This document shows positions 1 to 7,653 of a stretch of 22,787 bases of DNA, piece by piece; the stretch's first letter is position 1; each line of letters opens with the position of its first letter. The translations under genes and the position numbers were made by a program. Below the pieces are notes generated by a model. The model was not told where the DNA came from. It saw only the letters and a program-made list of their open reading frames with translations, and searched no databases. This DNA comes from Streptomyces sp. MUM 178J. Its GTDB lineage: Bacteria > Actinomycetota > Actinomycetes > Streptomycetales > Streptomycetaceae. Location: positions 1 to 22,787 of the forward strand of contig NZ_JADWYQ010000068.1 in assembly GCF_022414575.1 (NCBI RefSeq), in the 5' to 3' direction.

Positions 1-240
1 CGGGTTCTGCGGAGGCGCGCCCTGCCCAGGCGGCGGCGTCTGCGGCGGGCCCTGCCCAGGGGGCGGCGTCTGCGGCGGGCCCGCGGGCGGCGGACCGGCG
101 GGCGGCTGGCCCGCCGACGGCTGCGGAGCCCCGCTCGGGGGAGCCGGAGGAGCCGGGGGGTGGTTCGGGGGGCCGCTCGGAGGGTTCTGAGGGGTTCCGA
201 AACCCCCCTGCGGCGGTTGCTGGCTGGGCGGCTGAGTCAT
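1..240 (-). CDS. Pro/Gln-rich N-terminus of a PQQ-propeller-type membrane protein (partial)
   Basis: Only the first 80 codons are present; the gene continues beyond the left edge. The ATG is at 238-240, with an AGAGG-like ribosome site about 10 bases upstream. The visible protein starts MTQPPSQQPPQGGFG and is almost entirely Pro, Gln and Gly, including the tandem peptide PPQTPPPGQG. This matches the disordered cytoplasmic N-terminus of the complete gene at 287-2182, and the first 55 bases of the window are identical to 1982-2036. I infer that this is a tandem paralogue with the same architecture (Pro-rich tail, one membrane helix, extracytoplasmic beta-propeller), but the diagnostic part is not in the window. 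It lies 46 bases downstream of its paralogue on the same strand, so the two are probably co-transcribed. The low-complexity region could have been kept similar by gene conversion. Confidence 0.75.
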   Translation of the reverse strand, partial: MTQPPSQQPPQGGFGTPQNPPSGPPNHPPAPPAPPSGAPQPSAGQPPAGPPPAGPPQTPPPGQGPPQTPPPGQGAPPQNP

Positions 241-286
241 GGCCTGCTTACCTCTGGTGACATGGAGAACGGACGGCGGGAGGAGG

Positions 287-2182
287 TCAGTTGCCGAAGG
301 CCATCATGGTCTTCGTCTCCTTCTCCTCTTCGTCGTTCCTTGCGCTGACCCGCCCGCTCGCGATGATGAACCGGCCGTCCGCATACGCCATCTTGGGCGA
401 GTAGAAGTTGTTCTCGATCTTCGCCGTGGACGTCGGGTGCTGGAGCAGCACCTTCGGGTCGCCGCCGCTCGCTTCGATCGCGGCGACCGCGCCGCCGCGG
501 TCCCAGGAGGCGGGCATATAGGCGATGACCTTGCCGCCGTCCGTCTTCAGCACCGTCATCGTGCGCTCCGGTCCGGCCTTGGAACGCCACTTGGCCTTGC
601 CGGTGTTCAGGTCAAAGGCGACGACCTCGTTCGTGCCGCGGGTGAGCTTGGTCGGCTTGGTCGACATATAGAACGTCGAGGCGTCGGCGGCGACGCCGGT
701 GCAGCCCTCGAGGTTCTGGCCGAAGACGACGAAGGAGCCGCCGCAGCGGACGTCGTACTCATCCCCGCCGCCGTCGATCTGCGAGCGCAGCTTGCCGTTG
801 TCGTCGAGCGCGATGACGGACCACTTCTTGTCCTCGCGGTGGGTGACCGAGACGACGAGCGGGCTGACCGAGTAGACCTTGTTGACCTCCCAGCCCTTGG
901 GGGTGTTGTACGTCCACTTGGGCTTCCCGGTGGCCGGGTCGACGCTCTGGACCTGCTGCTGGGGCACCTTGTAGTCGCTGGTCTTGCAGCTGGCGGCGGC
1001 GATCAGCTTGGGGCCGCCAGCGAACGCGTAGGGCTTGCAGCCGTCGGACGGCTTGTCCCACAGCTTCTTGCCGTCGGCCAACGAGAAGCCGTACGAGGCG
1101 CCCGTGCCGGCCGCGGTGACCGTGTTGCCGCTGATGGCCAGCGTGAAGTCGGAGAACGAGAAGAAGCCGGTGCTCTTCGGGATGTCGGCCGTCCAGCCCT
1201 TCTTGCCCGTCTTCAGGTCGATCATCTGGAGCTTGTTGCACTTGGCCTTCTCGCCGAGCGAGTCGTTCACCGCGATGACGATCTTGCCGTCGTCAGAGGT
1301 CTTCACCGGCGCGGCGCACAGCTCGGTGTCGAACGGCACGCTCCACTTCTTCTTGCCGTCGGCGGCCGAGTAGCCGGCGACCTCGCGGTACATGCCCTTG
1401 GCGACCGTGTCGCCGACGGTCCACAGGCCGTACACGTCCGCGCCGTTGCGCGGCAGGTCGACATCGTTCTTGGTCAGGAACAGGACCTTGGCCTCGCCGT
1501 CCTGACGGCCGGCGTTGAGGTCGTCGTCCGCCTCACGGCCGGTGCCCTCGCCATCGCCCTCGTCGACGGCGTCGTCCGAGCCGCTGGGCTTGGCGGCGTC
1601 GTCGGACTTGCCGGCGACCGGCTTGTCGTCCTTGGCGTCGTCGCCGCCGCTGACCGCGAAGTAGGCGCCCGCGCCGACGACGAGCAGCGCGGCGACGGCC
1701 GCGCCGATGAGGACGGCGGGCTTGCCCTTGAGGAACCCGCCCTTGCCCGAGCCGGGCGGAGTGGGCGCGCCGGGGTACTGCGGCTGGGTCGGGTAGCCGC
1801 CGTAGGGTCCCGGCTGCTGGCCGTACGGGCCCGGCTGCTGGTACGGGCCGGGCGGCTGTTGGGCGTACGGGCCGGGGGCCTGGGGGTAGCCGTAGCCTGC
1901 GGGCTGGGCGGGCGGCTGGCCCGGCGCCTGCGGATAGCCGTAGCCGGGCGGGCCCGCGGGCGGAGTCCCCGGTGCCTGCGGCGGGTTCTGCGGAGGCGCG
2001 CCCTGCCCAGGCGGCGGCGTCTGCGGCGGGCCCTGCGGAGGCGGCGGCGGCATCTGCGGCGGGGCCGCGGGCGGCGGACCGGCGGGCGGCTGGCCCGTGG
2101 ACGGCTGCGGAGCCCCGCTCGGGGGGTCCTGAGGAGCTCCGAAGCCCCCCTGCGGCGGTTGCTGGTTGGGCGGCTGAGTCAC
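287..2182 (-). CDS. PQQ-binding-like beta-propeller repeat membrane protein
   Basis: The protein has 631 residues and starts at a GTG (2180-2182) preceded by a strong purine-rich GGGGGAGGGG site. Residues 1-140 are a Pro/Gln/Gly/Tyr-rich tail with repeated YGYPQAPG and QQPGPYG motifs. Residues about 156-177 form one hydrophobic membrane helix. Residues 180-225 are an acidic, Asp/Ser-rich linker. From about 230 to the end there are repeated blade-like segments (for example LADGKKLW, DPATGKPKWTY, DLNTGKAKW) typical of PQQ-like (YVTN/WD-like) propellers. These features predict a bitopic protein with a cytoplasmic Pro-rich tail and an extracytoplasmic propeller. Such proteins are numerous in streptomycetes and usually of unknown role; some are fused to Ser/Thr kinases, but no kinase domain is seen here. 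A paralogue follows 46 bases downstream. True PQQ enzymatic activity is unlikely from the sequence. Confidence 0.88.
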   Translation of the reverse strand: MTQPPNQQPPQGGFGAPQDPPSGAPQPSTGQPPAGPPPAAPPQMPPPPPQGPPQTPPPGQGAPPQNPPQAPGTPPAGPPGYGYPQAPGQPPAQPAGYGYPQAPGPYAQQPPGPYQQPGPYGQQPGPYGGYPTQPQYPGAPTPPGSGKGGFLKGKPAVLIGAAVAALLVVGAGAYFAVSGGDDAKDDKPVAGKSDDAAKPSGSDDAVDEGDGEGTGREADDDLNAGRQDGEAKVLFLTKNDVDLPRNGADVYGLWTVGDTVAKGMYREVAGYSAADGKKKWSVPFDTELCAAPVKTSDDGKIVIAVNDSLGEKAKCNKLQMIDLKTGKKGWTADIPKSTGFFSFSDFTLAISGNTVTAAGTGASYGFSLADGKKLWDKPSDGCKPYAFAGGPKLIAAASCKTSDYKVPQQQVQSVDPATGKPKWTYNTPKGWEVNKVYSVSPLVVSVTHREDKKWSVIALDDNGKLRSQIDGGGDEYDVRCGGSFVVFGQNLEGCTGVAADASTFYMSTKPTKLTRGTNEVVAFDLNTGKAKWRSKAGPERTMTVLKTDGGKVIAYMPASWDRGGAVAAIEASGGDPKVLLQHPTSTAKIENNFYSPKMAYADGRFIIASGRVSARNDEEEKETKTMMAFGN

Positions 2183-2348
2183 AGCCCCTCCCCCTTCGTA
2201 CGGATCCGCTGGCCGACCGGCCTCCCCCGCTGTTCCGGCGAGCGGCGAGAGGCCGGGGCCGGAACGGAGCGATTCGGACAGTGGACTTCCGCTGTATCAC
2301 GTCAGTCGAGCGGGGTCTCTTTCTATCACCCGCTAGCGCACACGCCCG

Positions 2349-2384
2349 GGCCGGTCCTGCCCTGTTCCAAAGGGAGGACCGGCC
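2349..2384 (-). terminator. Perfect 10-bp hairpin downstream of the ABC-F gene
   Basis: GGCCGGTCCT (2349-2358) pairs perfectly with AGGACCGGCC (2375-2384) across a 16-base loop. It lies about 70-105 bases past the ABC-F stop codon (2453-2455) and upstream of the next minus-strand gene, so a transcription terminator is the simplest reading. There is no U-tract, which is common for streptomycete terminators. Confidence 0.5.
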
Positions 2385-2452
2385 TGTGATGGGGTTGTTA
2401 CGCGCTTTGCACGGCGTCTCTACGAGCTGTCCGCGCTCTTCTCACCAGGCCC

Positions 2453-4273
2453 TCAGCCCTGGGCGTCTTCGGCGAGTTCCAGCCAGCGCAGTTCCAACGT
2501 TTCCCGCTCGGCGGCGAGTTCCCGGAGTTCGGCGTCCAGCTCCGCCACCTTCTCGAAGTCGGTGGCGTGGTCGGCCATGGCGGAGTGCAGAGCGGACTCC
2601 CGGCCGGAGACCTTGTCGAGCTGCCGCTCGACCTTCTGGAGCTCCTTCTTGGCGGCCCGGGCGTCGGCGGCCGATCTGCCCTTGGCCGCGGGGGCCGTCT
2701 CGGCGGACTGCGCGGCCGGCGCGGGCGCCGCGGCCTCCACCATCTTCTGCCGACGCTCCAGATACTCCTCGATGCCCCGGGGCAGCATGCGCAGGGCGCC
2801 GTCGCCGAGGAGCGCGAACACCCGGTCCGTGGTCCGCTCGATGAAGAATCGGTCGTGCGAGATGACGACGAGGGTGCCGGGCCAGCCGTCGAGGAGGTCC
2901 TCCAGCTGGGTCAGCGTCTCGATGTCGAGGTCGTTGGTCGGCTCGTCGAGGAAGAGGACGTTGGGCTCGTCCATCAGCAGCCGCAGCAGTTGGAGCCGAC
3001 GCCGCTCGCCGCCCGACAGATCGCCGACCGGGGTCCACTGCTTCTCCTTGGTGAAGCCGAACCGCTCGCACAGCTGACCCGCCGTCATCTCGCGGCCCTT
3101 GCCCAGATCGACGCGGTCGCGCACCCGCTGTACGGCCTCCAGGACCCGCAGTTCCTCGTCGAGTTCGGCGACCTCCTGGGAGAGGTAGGCCAGCCGCACG
3201 GTCTTGCCGACAACGATCCGTCCCGCCGCGGGCTGCGTGTCGCCGCCGGTGCGCGCGGCCTCGGCGAGCGCCCTCAGCAGCGAGGTCTTGCCCGCGCCGT
3301 TGACGCCGACGAGACCGATGCGGTCCCCGGGCCCGAGCTGCCATGTCAGACGCGTCAGCAGCGCCTTGGGCCCGGCCTGGATGCCGACGTCCTCCAGGTC
3401 GAACACCGTCTTGCCGAGCCGGGCGCCCGCGAACCGCATCAGCTCGGAGGCGTCCCGGGGCGGCGGCACATCGGCGATCAGCTCGTTGGCCGCCTCGATG
3501 CGGTAGCGCGGCTTGGAGGTGCGCGCGGGCGCGCCCCGGCGCAGCCAGGCCAGTTCCTTGCGGATCAGGTTCTGCCGCTTGGCCTCCTCGACGGCGGCGA
3601 TGCGTTCGCGTTCGGCGCGGGCGAAGACGTAGTCGCTGTACCCGCCCTCGTACTCGTACACCGTGCCGCGCTGCACATCCCACATCCGGGTGCACACCTG
3701 GTCGAGGAACCAGCGGTCGTGGGTGACGCAGACCAGTGCCGAACGGCGCGCCTGGAGATGGCGGGCGAGCCAGGCGATGCCCTCGACGTCGAGGTGGTTC
3801 GTCGGCTCGTCGAGGACGATCAGGTCCTGCTCGGCGATGAGCAGCTTGGCGAGGGCGATGCGCCGCCGCTCGCCGCCGGACAGCGGGCCGATGACAGTGT
3901 CCAGCCCCTGCGGGAAGCCGGGCAGGTCGAGGCCGCCGAAGAGTCCGGTGAGAACGTCCCGGATCTTGGCGTTGCCCGCCCACTCGTGGTCGGCGAGGTC
4001 GCCGATCACCTCGTGCCGGACGGTCGCCGCCGGGTCGAGCGAGTCGTGCTGGGTGAGCACCCCGAGACGCAGCCCGCCGCTGTGCGTGACCCGCCCGCCG
4101 TCGGGCTCCTCCAGCTTGGCGAGCATCCGGATGAGGGTGGTCTTCCCGTCGCCGTTGCGCCCGACGACGCCGATGCGGTCCCCCTCCGAGACACCGAGGG
4201 AGACGCCGTCGAGCAGGGCACGGGTGCCGTACACCTTGCCGACCGCCTCGACATTGACCAGATTGACCGCCAT
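2453..4273 (-). CDS. ABC-F family ATPase, Uup-like
   Basis: This 606-residue protein carries two ABC cassettes and no membrane segment. Cassette 1 has Walker A GRNGDGKTT (about 38-46), signature LSGGERRRIAL and Walker B LIVLDEPTNHLD. Cassette 2 has Walker A GVNGAGKTS, signature LSGGERRRLQL and Walker B VLFLDEPTNDLD. The inter-cassette linker contains the LAWLRRGAPARTSKPRYR segment seen in Uup-type members. The last 75 or so residues are charged and heptad-like (LQKVERQLDKVSGRE and onward), as in the Uup C-terminal coiled coil. ABC-F proteins act on ribosomes in the cytoplasm rather than as transporters; Uup has been linked to ribosome-associated functions and transposon-excision stability. 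The ATG at 4271-4273 follows GGAG closely. Antibiotic-resistance ABC-F proteins are an alternative, but the linker and the C-terminal domain favour Uup. Confidence 0.9.
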   Translation of the reverse strand: MAVNLVNVEAVGKVYGTRALLDGVSLGVSEGDRIGVVGRNGDGKTTLIRMLAKLEEPDGGRVTHSGGLRLGVLTQHDSLDPAATVRHEVIGDLADHEWAGNAKIRDVLTGLFGGLDLPGFPQGLDTVIGPLSGGERRRIALAKLLIAEQDLIVLDEPTNHLDVEGIAWLARHLQARRSALVCVTHDRWFLDQVCTRMWDVQRGTVYEYEGGYSDYVFARAERERIAAVEEAKRQNLIRKELAWLRRGAPARTSKPRYRIEAANELIADVPPPRDASELMRFAGARLGKTVFDLEDVGIQAGPKALLTRLTWQLGPGDRIGLVGVNGAGKTSLLRALAEAARTGGDTQPAAGRIVVGKTVRLAYLSQEVAELDEELRVLEAVQRVRDRVDLGKGREMTAGQLCERFGFTKEKQWTPVGDLSGGERRRLQLLRLLMDEPNVLFLDEPTNDLDIETLTQLEDLLDGWPGTLVVISHDRFFIERTTDRVFALLGDGALRMLPRGIEEYLERRQKMVEAAAPAPAAQSAETAPAAKGRSAADARAAKKELQKVERQLDKVSGRESALHSAMADHATDFEKVAELDAELRELAAERETLELRWLELAEDAQG

Positions 4274-4493
4274 CTCACTCCATGCCGCCGTCGTGCTGAA
4301 CCGGCTCCCAGCCTAGTGCCGCGGCCGCGACGTCCGGCCGGCAAGGGCGTCGTCCGGCGGCCGGGGCGCCTCCCGTGCCCGAAGTGCTGCGGGGAAAGCG
4401 TGTGTGCGGACGGGGCGGCTCGACAGCACACGGCTTGCGGGAGGCGGCTCGGCGGCCTGGTGAATCCGGCTCGGTGCGGCAGCACCCCGAGGG

Positions 4494-4540
4494 GCGCGGC
4501 TCCGCATCGGTGCGCGGCTCCGCATCGGTGCGCGGCTCCG
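4494..4540. repeat. 18-bp tandem repeat, about 2.6 copies
   Basis: The unit GCGCGGCTCCGCATCGGT occurs at 4494-4511 and 4512-4529 with no mismatch, followed by a partial third copy at 4530-4540. It lies in the 397-base spacer (4274-4670) between the acyltransferase stop and the ABC-F start. Apart from this repeat and the hairpin at 4576-4613, I see no gene in that spacer. The repeat unit shares GGCTCCGC with the hairpin loop, suggesting local slippage. Confidence 0.8.
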
Positions 4541-4575
4541 CCGCGTGGGCGCGACCGGCTCACGGCGCACCCCGG

Positions 4576-4613
4576 GGTCGCCCCACGCGGCGGCTCCGCC
4601 GCGTGGGGCGACC
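4576..4613 (-). terminator. Perfect 18-bp inverted repeat after the acyltransferase gene
   Basis: GGTCGCCCCACGCGGCGG (4576-4593) is followed two bases later by its exact reverse complement (4596-4613). It starts 58 bases past the acyltransferase stop (4671-4673) on the minus strand and would form a very stable hairpin with a short GGCTCC-type loop. A degenerate further copy of one arm lies at about 4537-4557. A factor-independent terminator is the likely role. Confidence 0.6.
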
Positions 4614-4670
4614 GGCCGCGATGTGCACGCACACACCCGACGGGCGGTCGCGGGCTCTTCCCGCAGAACC

Positions 4671-6026
4671 TCAGTCGCGCGCGACCAGCCACCAGCCCGC
4701 CAGCGCCATGACGACGGCCGCAGGCGCGCTCACGTCGACTGCCACGAGGGTCGCGGTACGGCCTTCGAGGAGTCCGGCGAAGCCGACCATGGACAGGCCG
4801 AGGACGCCGAGGAGGCAGAGGACGACGCCGAGGGCGGCCGGGGCGGGGCTGCGGTCGCGTATGCCCGGGGCGGGCGAGGCGGACGGAACGGGCAGGGCTG
4901 CCGAGGCCGACGGGTCGGGCCTTTCGAAGCCGCGGAACACGGCGACGAGCAGCGCGGTGAGCACGGCGGCGGCCCCCAGCCGCAGCGGGGCCTGCCCCCA
5001 CCAGGCGGCGGAGGCGGGTGCGGGCAGCCGGGCGCCGGCGGCGAGCAGCGCGCCGTACACGCCCAGCATCGCCGTCAGATGCCACAGGAACGCGGTCATG
5101 GCGACGCCGTTCGCGGCGATGACGGCCCGCCATGCGCGGGGCCGCGCGACCAGCCGGCCGCCCGGCCCCCTCAGCAGCTCGACCGCGCCGACGAGCCACA
5201 CGCCGTGGCAGAGCAGGGCGAGCGTGGGCGGGGCCATGTTGGAGACCTTCTCGCCGGGCATCCCGACCATGCTGAGGGGATACGGCCCGAACGCGACGAG
5301 CACCGCGGCCCCGGCGAGACCGGCGGCGGCCAGAGCGGCGGGCACGCCCGCCGTGCGGAGCCGTCCATCGGCCCGGAGGAAGCCCAGTTGGTGGACGGCC
5401 AGCCAGACGAAGGCGAAGTTCAGGAACTCGACGTAAGGCGTGCCCGCGGCGAAGCGGAGCAGGTCCACGGCCGCGGCGGCCCCCAGCAGCGCGGCGAACG
5501 CGCCCCATCCGTACCGCTCGTGGAGCCGCAGCAGCGGAGGGGTGAGCGCCGCCATCGCCAGATAGATCCCGATGAACCACAGCGGCTGTGCGACCAACCG
5601 CAGCGCCGTCCCGCCCAGCCCGCGCGACGCCGCGTCCCCCGCGACCGCCTGCACGGCGAGCGCCCCCGCGCCCCATACGCCGATGAACGCCATCGTGGGC
5701 CGCAGCAGCCGCCGCAGCCGGGCACGCAGGAACACCGCGTACACGCCTGTCCGGGACCCGGGGTGCTTGCGCTGCAGCGACCGGTAGGACAGGGCGTGCG
5801 AGAACCCGCCCACGAAGAAGAACACCGGCATGATCTGCAGCACCCAGGTGAGCGGCTGCAGCCCGGGCAGGACGGCGAGCAGATTCCCGACGCCGTCCCC
5901 GGTGACGGCGGCCATCAGCCAGTGCCCGAGGACCACGGTCCCCAGGGAGACGACCCTCAGCAGGTCGACATACCGGTCCCGTGTGCCGGGTGTGATGGCG
6001 GCGAGCTCACGAACGCTGGTTCCCAT
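4671..6026 (-). CDS. Acyltransferase family 3 (OafA/YrhL-like) membrane protein
   Basis: This 451-residue polytopic protein has about ten hydrophobic segments. The N-terminal part, RYVDLLRVVSLGTVVLGHW (about 18-36), is the typical start of acyltransferase-3 proteins: a conserved Arg and Asp followed by the catalytic-type His in the first helix. MPVFFFVGGFSHALSY and the basic loop RARLRRLLRPT then follow, again as in this family. Members transfer acetyl or other acyl groups to extracytoplasmic glycans, lipids or secondary metabolites; the substrate cannot be read from sequence or neighbours. The ATG at 6024-6026 has no clear ribosome site, so the exact start is less certain. The gene stands alone on the minus strand between two hairpin-bearing spacers and diverges from the Uma2 gene. 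Confidence 0.85.
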   Translation of the reverse strand: MGTSVRELAAITPGTRDRYVDLLRVVSLGTVVLGHWLMAAVTGDGVGNLLAVLPGLQPLTWVLQIMPVFFFVGGFSHALSYRSLQRKHPGSRTGVYAVFLRARLRRLLRPTMAFIGVWGAGALAVQAVAGDAASRGLGGTALRLVAQPLWFIGIYLAMAALTPPLLRLHERYGWGAFAALLGAAAAVDLLRFAAGTPYVEFLNFAFVWLAVHQLGFLRADGRLRTAGVPAALAAAGLAGAAVLVAFGPYPLSMVGMPGEKVSNMAPPTLALLCHGVWLVGAVELLRGPGGRLVARPRAWRAVIAANGVAMTAFLWHLTAMLGVYGALLAAGARLPAPASAAWWGQAPLRLGAAAVLTALLVAVFRGFERPDPSASAALPVPSASPAPGIRDRSPAPAALGVVLCLLGVLGLSMVGFAGLLEGRTATLVAVDVSAPAAVVMALAGWWLVARD

Positions 6027-6288
6027 GCGCGTACGGTGCCGGGGCGGAGCGGGCTTGGGTCAGCGCGCTCCTACTCATTCCGCGCCTGAGTACGGCCCGC
6101 CCCGCCCTGTTCCGACTCGCGTCGTCCCGGCGAAGCCGGACGACCGAGTTCCCGGGGAGTGTGCCCGCCTCTGCGGGACGGGAGCTGCGCGGTATCGCCT
6201 GCTTGAGGCGGGCATCGATTCCTGCCGCGTCGAAGGCTGGAGACCGTATCGTGGTGGTTGACCGGCCGCCGACAGGAGGTGGGCACCA

Positions 6289-6873
6289 GTGAATCTTCCC
6301 GTGTTGCACCCGCGCCCCGGGAACCTGCGCGAGGTCGCCGAGCAGATTGAAGCCTCCACTGGACTACGGGTCGAGATCATCGGGGGCAGCCTCGTGATGT
6401 CCCCCACCCCACGCGGCAAACACGCGGGTACCATCCGCCGCCTGCGGATCCAGATCGAACCCCGCTTGCCCGCGAGCTTGGCCCCATACGAGATGTCCTC
6501 GGTCGCCTTGCCGGAGGATCCCGACGACTACGCCACTCCCCATCTGACGGTCCTGCCCGTGGAGTGGGACGAGGACGACTCCTGGCTCGCCGACCCCGGT
6601 GACGTCGCCCTGGCCGTCGAGGTGATCTCCCAGTCGGAGAAGGCGAAGGACATCACCGACAAGAACGGCTGGTATGCCCGCGCCGGGGTCCCCGTGCTGC
6701 TGGTCCTGGACCCCCGGACCGGGCGCTGGAGCCTGCACACCCGCCCCAAGGACGGCGAGTACCGGGGTCGACTGCAGGGCGTGTACGGCGAGGCGGTCGA
6801 ACTTCCCGCCCCGCTGCCGTCCCCGCTCGACACCGGAGTCCTCCCGCGTTACGGCTCCCCCCGTCCCGCGTAA
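6289..6873 (+). CDS. Uma2 family (DUF820) PD-(D/E)XK nuclease-like protein, possibly degenerate
   Basis: The protein has 194 residues. The GTG start at 6289 is preceded by AGGAGG (6274-6279) at good spacing. The Uma2 fold signature is present: GGSLVMSPTPRGKHA, then VALAVEVISQSEKAKDITDK and GWYARAGVPVLLVLDPRTGRW. The candidate catalytic residues are Glu111 (in VEVIS) and Lys125 (in DKNGW). The usual PDL aspartate in the preceding strand reads as His85 (ATPHLTVLP), so the metal-binding triad may be incomplete. Uma2 proteins are abundant in streptomycetes and cyanobacteria and are predicted nucleases without a settled function. The gene converges on the HAD gene with 27 bases between the stops. 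It could be a functional variant, a binding-only protein or a decaying copy. Confidence 0.87.
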   Translation: MNLPVLHPRPGNLREVAEQIEASTGLRVEIIGGSLVMSPTPRGKHAGTIRRLRIQIEPRLPASLAPYEMSSVALPEDPDDYATPHLTVLPVEWDEDDSWLADPGDVALAVEVISQSEKAKDITDKNGWYARAGVPVLLVLDPRTGRWSLHTRPKDGEYRGRLQGVYGEAVELPAPLPSPLDTGVLPRYGSPRPA

Positions 6874-6900
6874 CCGGCGCGCGGACACGGTTGCACGGCC

Positions 6901-7533
6901 TCATCCACCCAGCACGGGAGCCAACGCCTCGTGGAGATCTCCCTGTCGGCGGTAGTGCACCCCCGTCATCTCCAGGGCCACTGCCGCCTCGACGTTCTCC
7001 AGGCTGTCGTCCACGAAGAGGCACCGCTCCATGGCCACCCCTGCTCGCTTGACCGCTATTTCATAAATCGCACGGTCGGGTTTGGCCACCCCCACGCGGG
7101 CGCTGCTGACCACATGGTCCGCGAGGTCCGACAGCCCCAGCGCCTCCAGATCGCTCTCCAGATCCAGGGTTGCGTTGGTCACCAGGACGAGCGGCAGGTG
7201 TTCCCTGATCCGACGCAGCATGGCAACGACCACGTCGTCCACCCAGAAGGGCGCCTCGGCGAACGCCGTTCCAAGCTCATGGGCCTGCGACGGCGAGACG
7301 TCATGCCCGAGCCCTCGCGCGATGGAGTCCACCCACTCCGCCTTGCCGATCCGGCCGAGAAGCAGCGGCAGGTCCACCTCTGGCGCATAGGCCACATCCG
7401 CGGTGGTCCCCTCGGCCAGCCCGGCCAACCGCTCCAGCCTGGCCACCCGGGTCAGGTCGTAGAACCGGATCACGTTGTCGAAGTCGCACAGCACCGCGTC
7501 GTACGGTCTGCCCGATCCCATGCGAACGATCAT
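6901..7533 (-). CDS. HAD-superfamily hydrolase (IA-type)
   Basis: I place the start at the ATG 7531-7533, which has CAGGGG directly upstream; this gives 210 residues. The reading frame stays open to 7755, but that extension runs across the operator repeats and is unlikely to be translated. HAD motifs are visible in order: motif I YDAVLCDFDNVI with the DxD nucleophile pair, motif II LVTNAT, motif III in ARVGVAKPDRAIYE, and motif IV CLFVDDSLENVEAA. The cap insertion after motif I (about 30-90) is helical, as in subfamily IA phosphatases, haloacid dehalogenases and phosphoglycolate-type enzymes. The substrate is unknown. The gene diverges from the ArsR-type regulator and shares its 120-base control region, so it may be a regulatory target. 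Confidence 0.88.
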   Translation of the reverse strand: MIVRMGSGRPYDAVLCDFDNVIRFYDLTRVARLERLAGLAEGTTADVAYAPEVDLPLLLGRIGKAEWVDSIARGLGHDVSPSQAHELGTAFAEAPFWVDDVVVAMLRRIREHLPLVLVTNATLDLESDLEALGLSDLADHVVSSARVGVAKPDRAIYEIAVKRAGVAMERCLFVDDSLENVEAAVALEMTGVHYRRQGDLHEALAPVLGG

Positions 7534-7587
7534 TGCCCCTGAATAGCACGTGATCGACAGGCACTTGCCGTCTGCGGCGGTGCCGCG

Positions 7588-7650
7588 ACCCACAAAGACT
7601 TCCTTGCAAAGATCTCCTTGCAAGGAAGTCTTTGCAAGGATACCTTTGCA
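7588..7650. promoter_or_regulatory. Operator ladder with 14-bp period
   Basis: CCTTGCAA-type boxes recur at exactly 14-base steps: CCTTGCAA at 7602 and 7616, CTTTGCAA at 7630 and CTTTGCA at 7644, with a weaker relative at 7588. Part of the array also reads as a perfect 17-bp inverted repeat (7593-7609 against 7618-7634). It lies between the divergent HAD and winged-helix genes and covers the regulator's promoter, so it is the likely binding array of that regulator. The site is seen in sequence; the assignment to this regulator is inferred. Confidence 0.75.
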
Positions 7651-7653
7651 CGC
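7618..7653 (+). promoter_or_regulatory. Probable leaderless promoter of the winged-helix regulator
   Basis: TTGCAA (7618-7623) and TACCTT (7641-7646) are separated by 17 bases and fit a -35/-10 pair. The ATG at 7654 lies seven bases after the -10, so transcription would start at or next to the start codon. This fits the lack of a well-spaced ribosome site. Both hexamers lie inside operator boxes, which suggests autorepression. Confidence 0.5.

Noticed and set aside
239..2389. Long plus-strand open frame (716 codons) opposite the PQQ-propeller gene
   Set aside because: The Val/Leu/Arg/Asp-rich, repetitive composition is the usual antisense shadow of a GC-rich gene. The minus-strand frame has a start, ribosome site, membrane helix and propeller motifs.
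2567..4711. Long plus-strand open frame opposite the ABC-F gene
   Set aside because: It is the antisense of a clear double-cassette ATPase, has no domain features of its own and runs through the hairpin-rich spacer.
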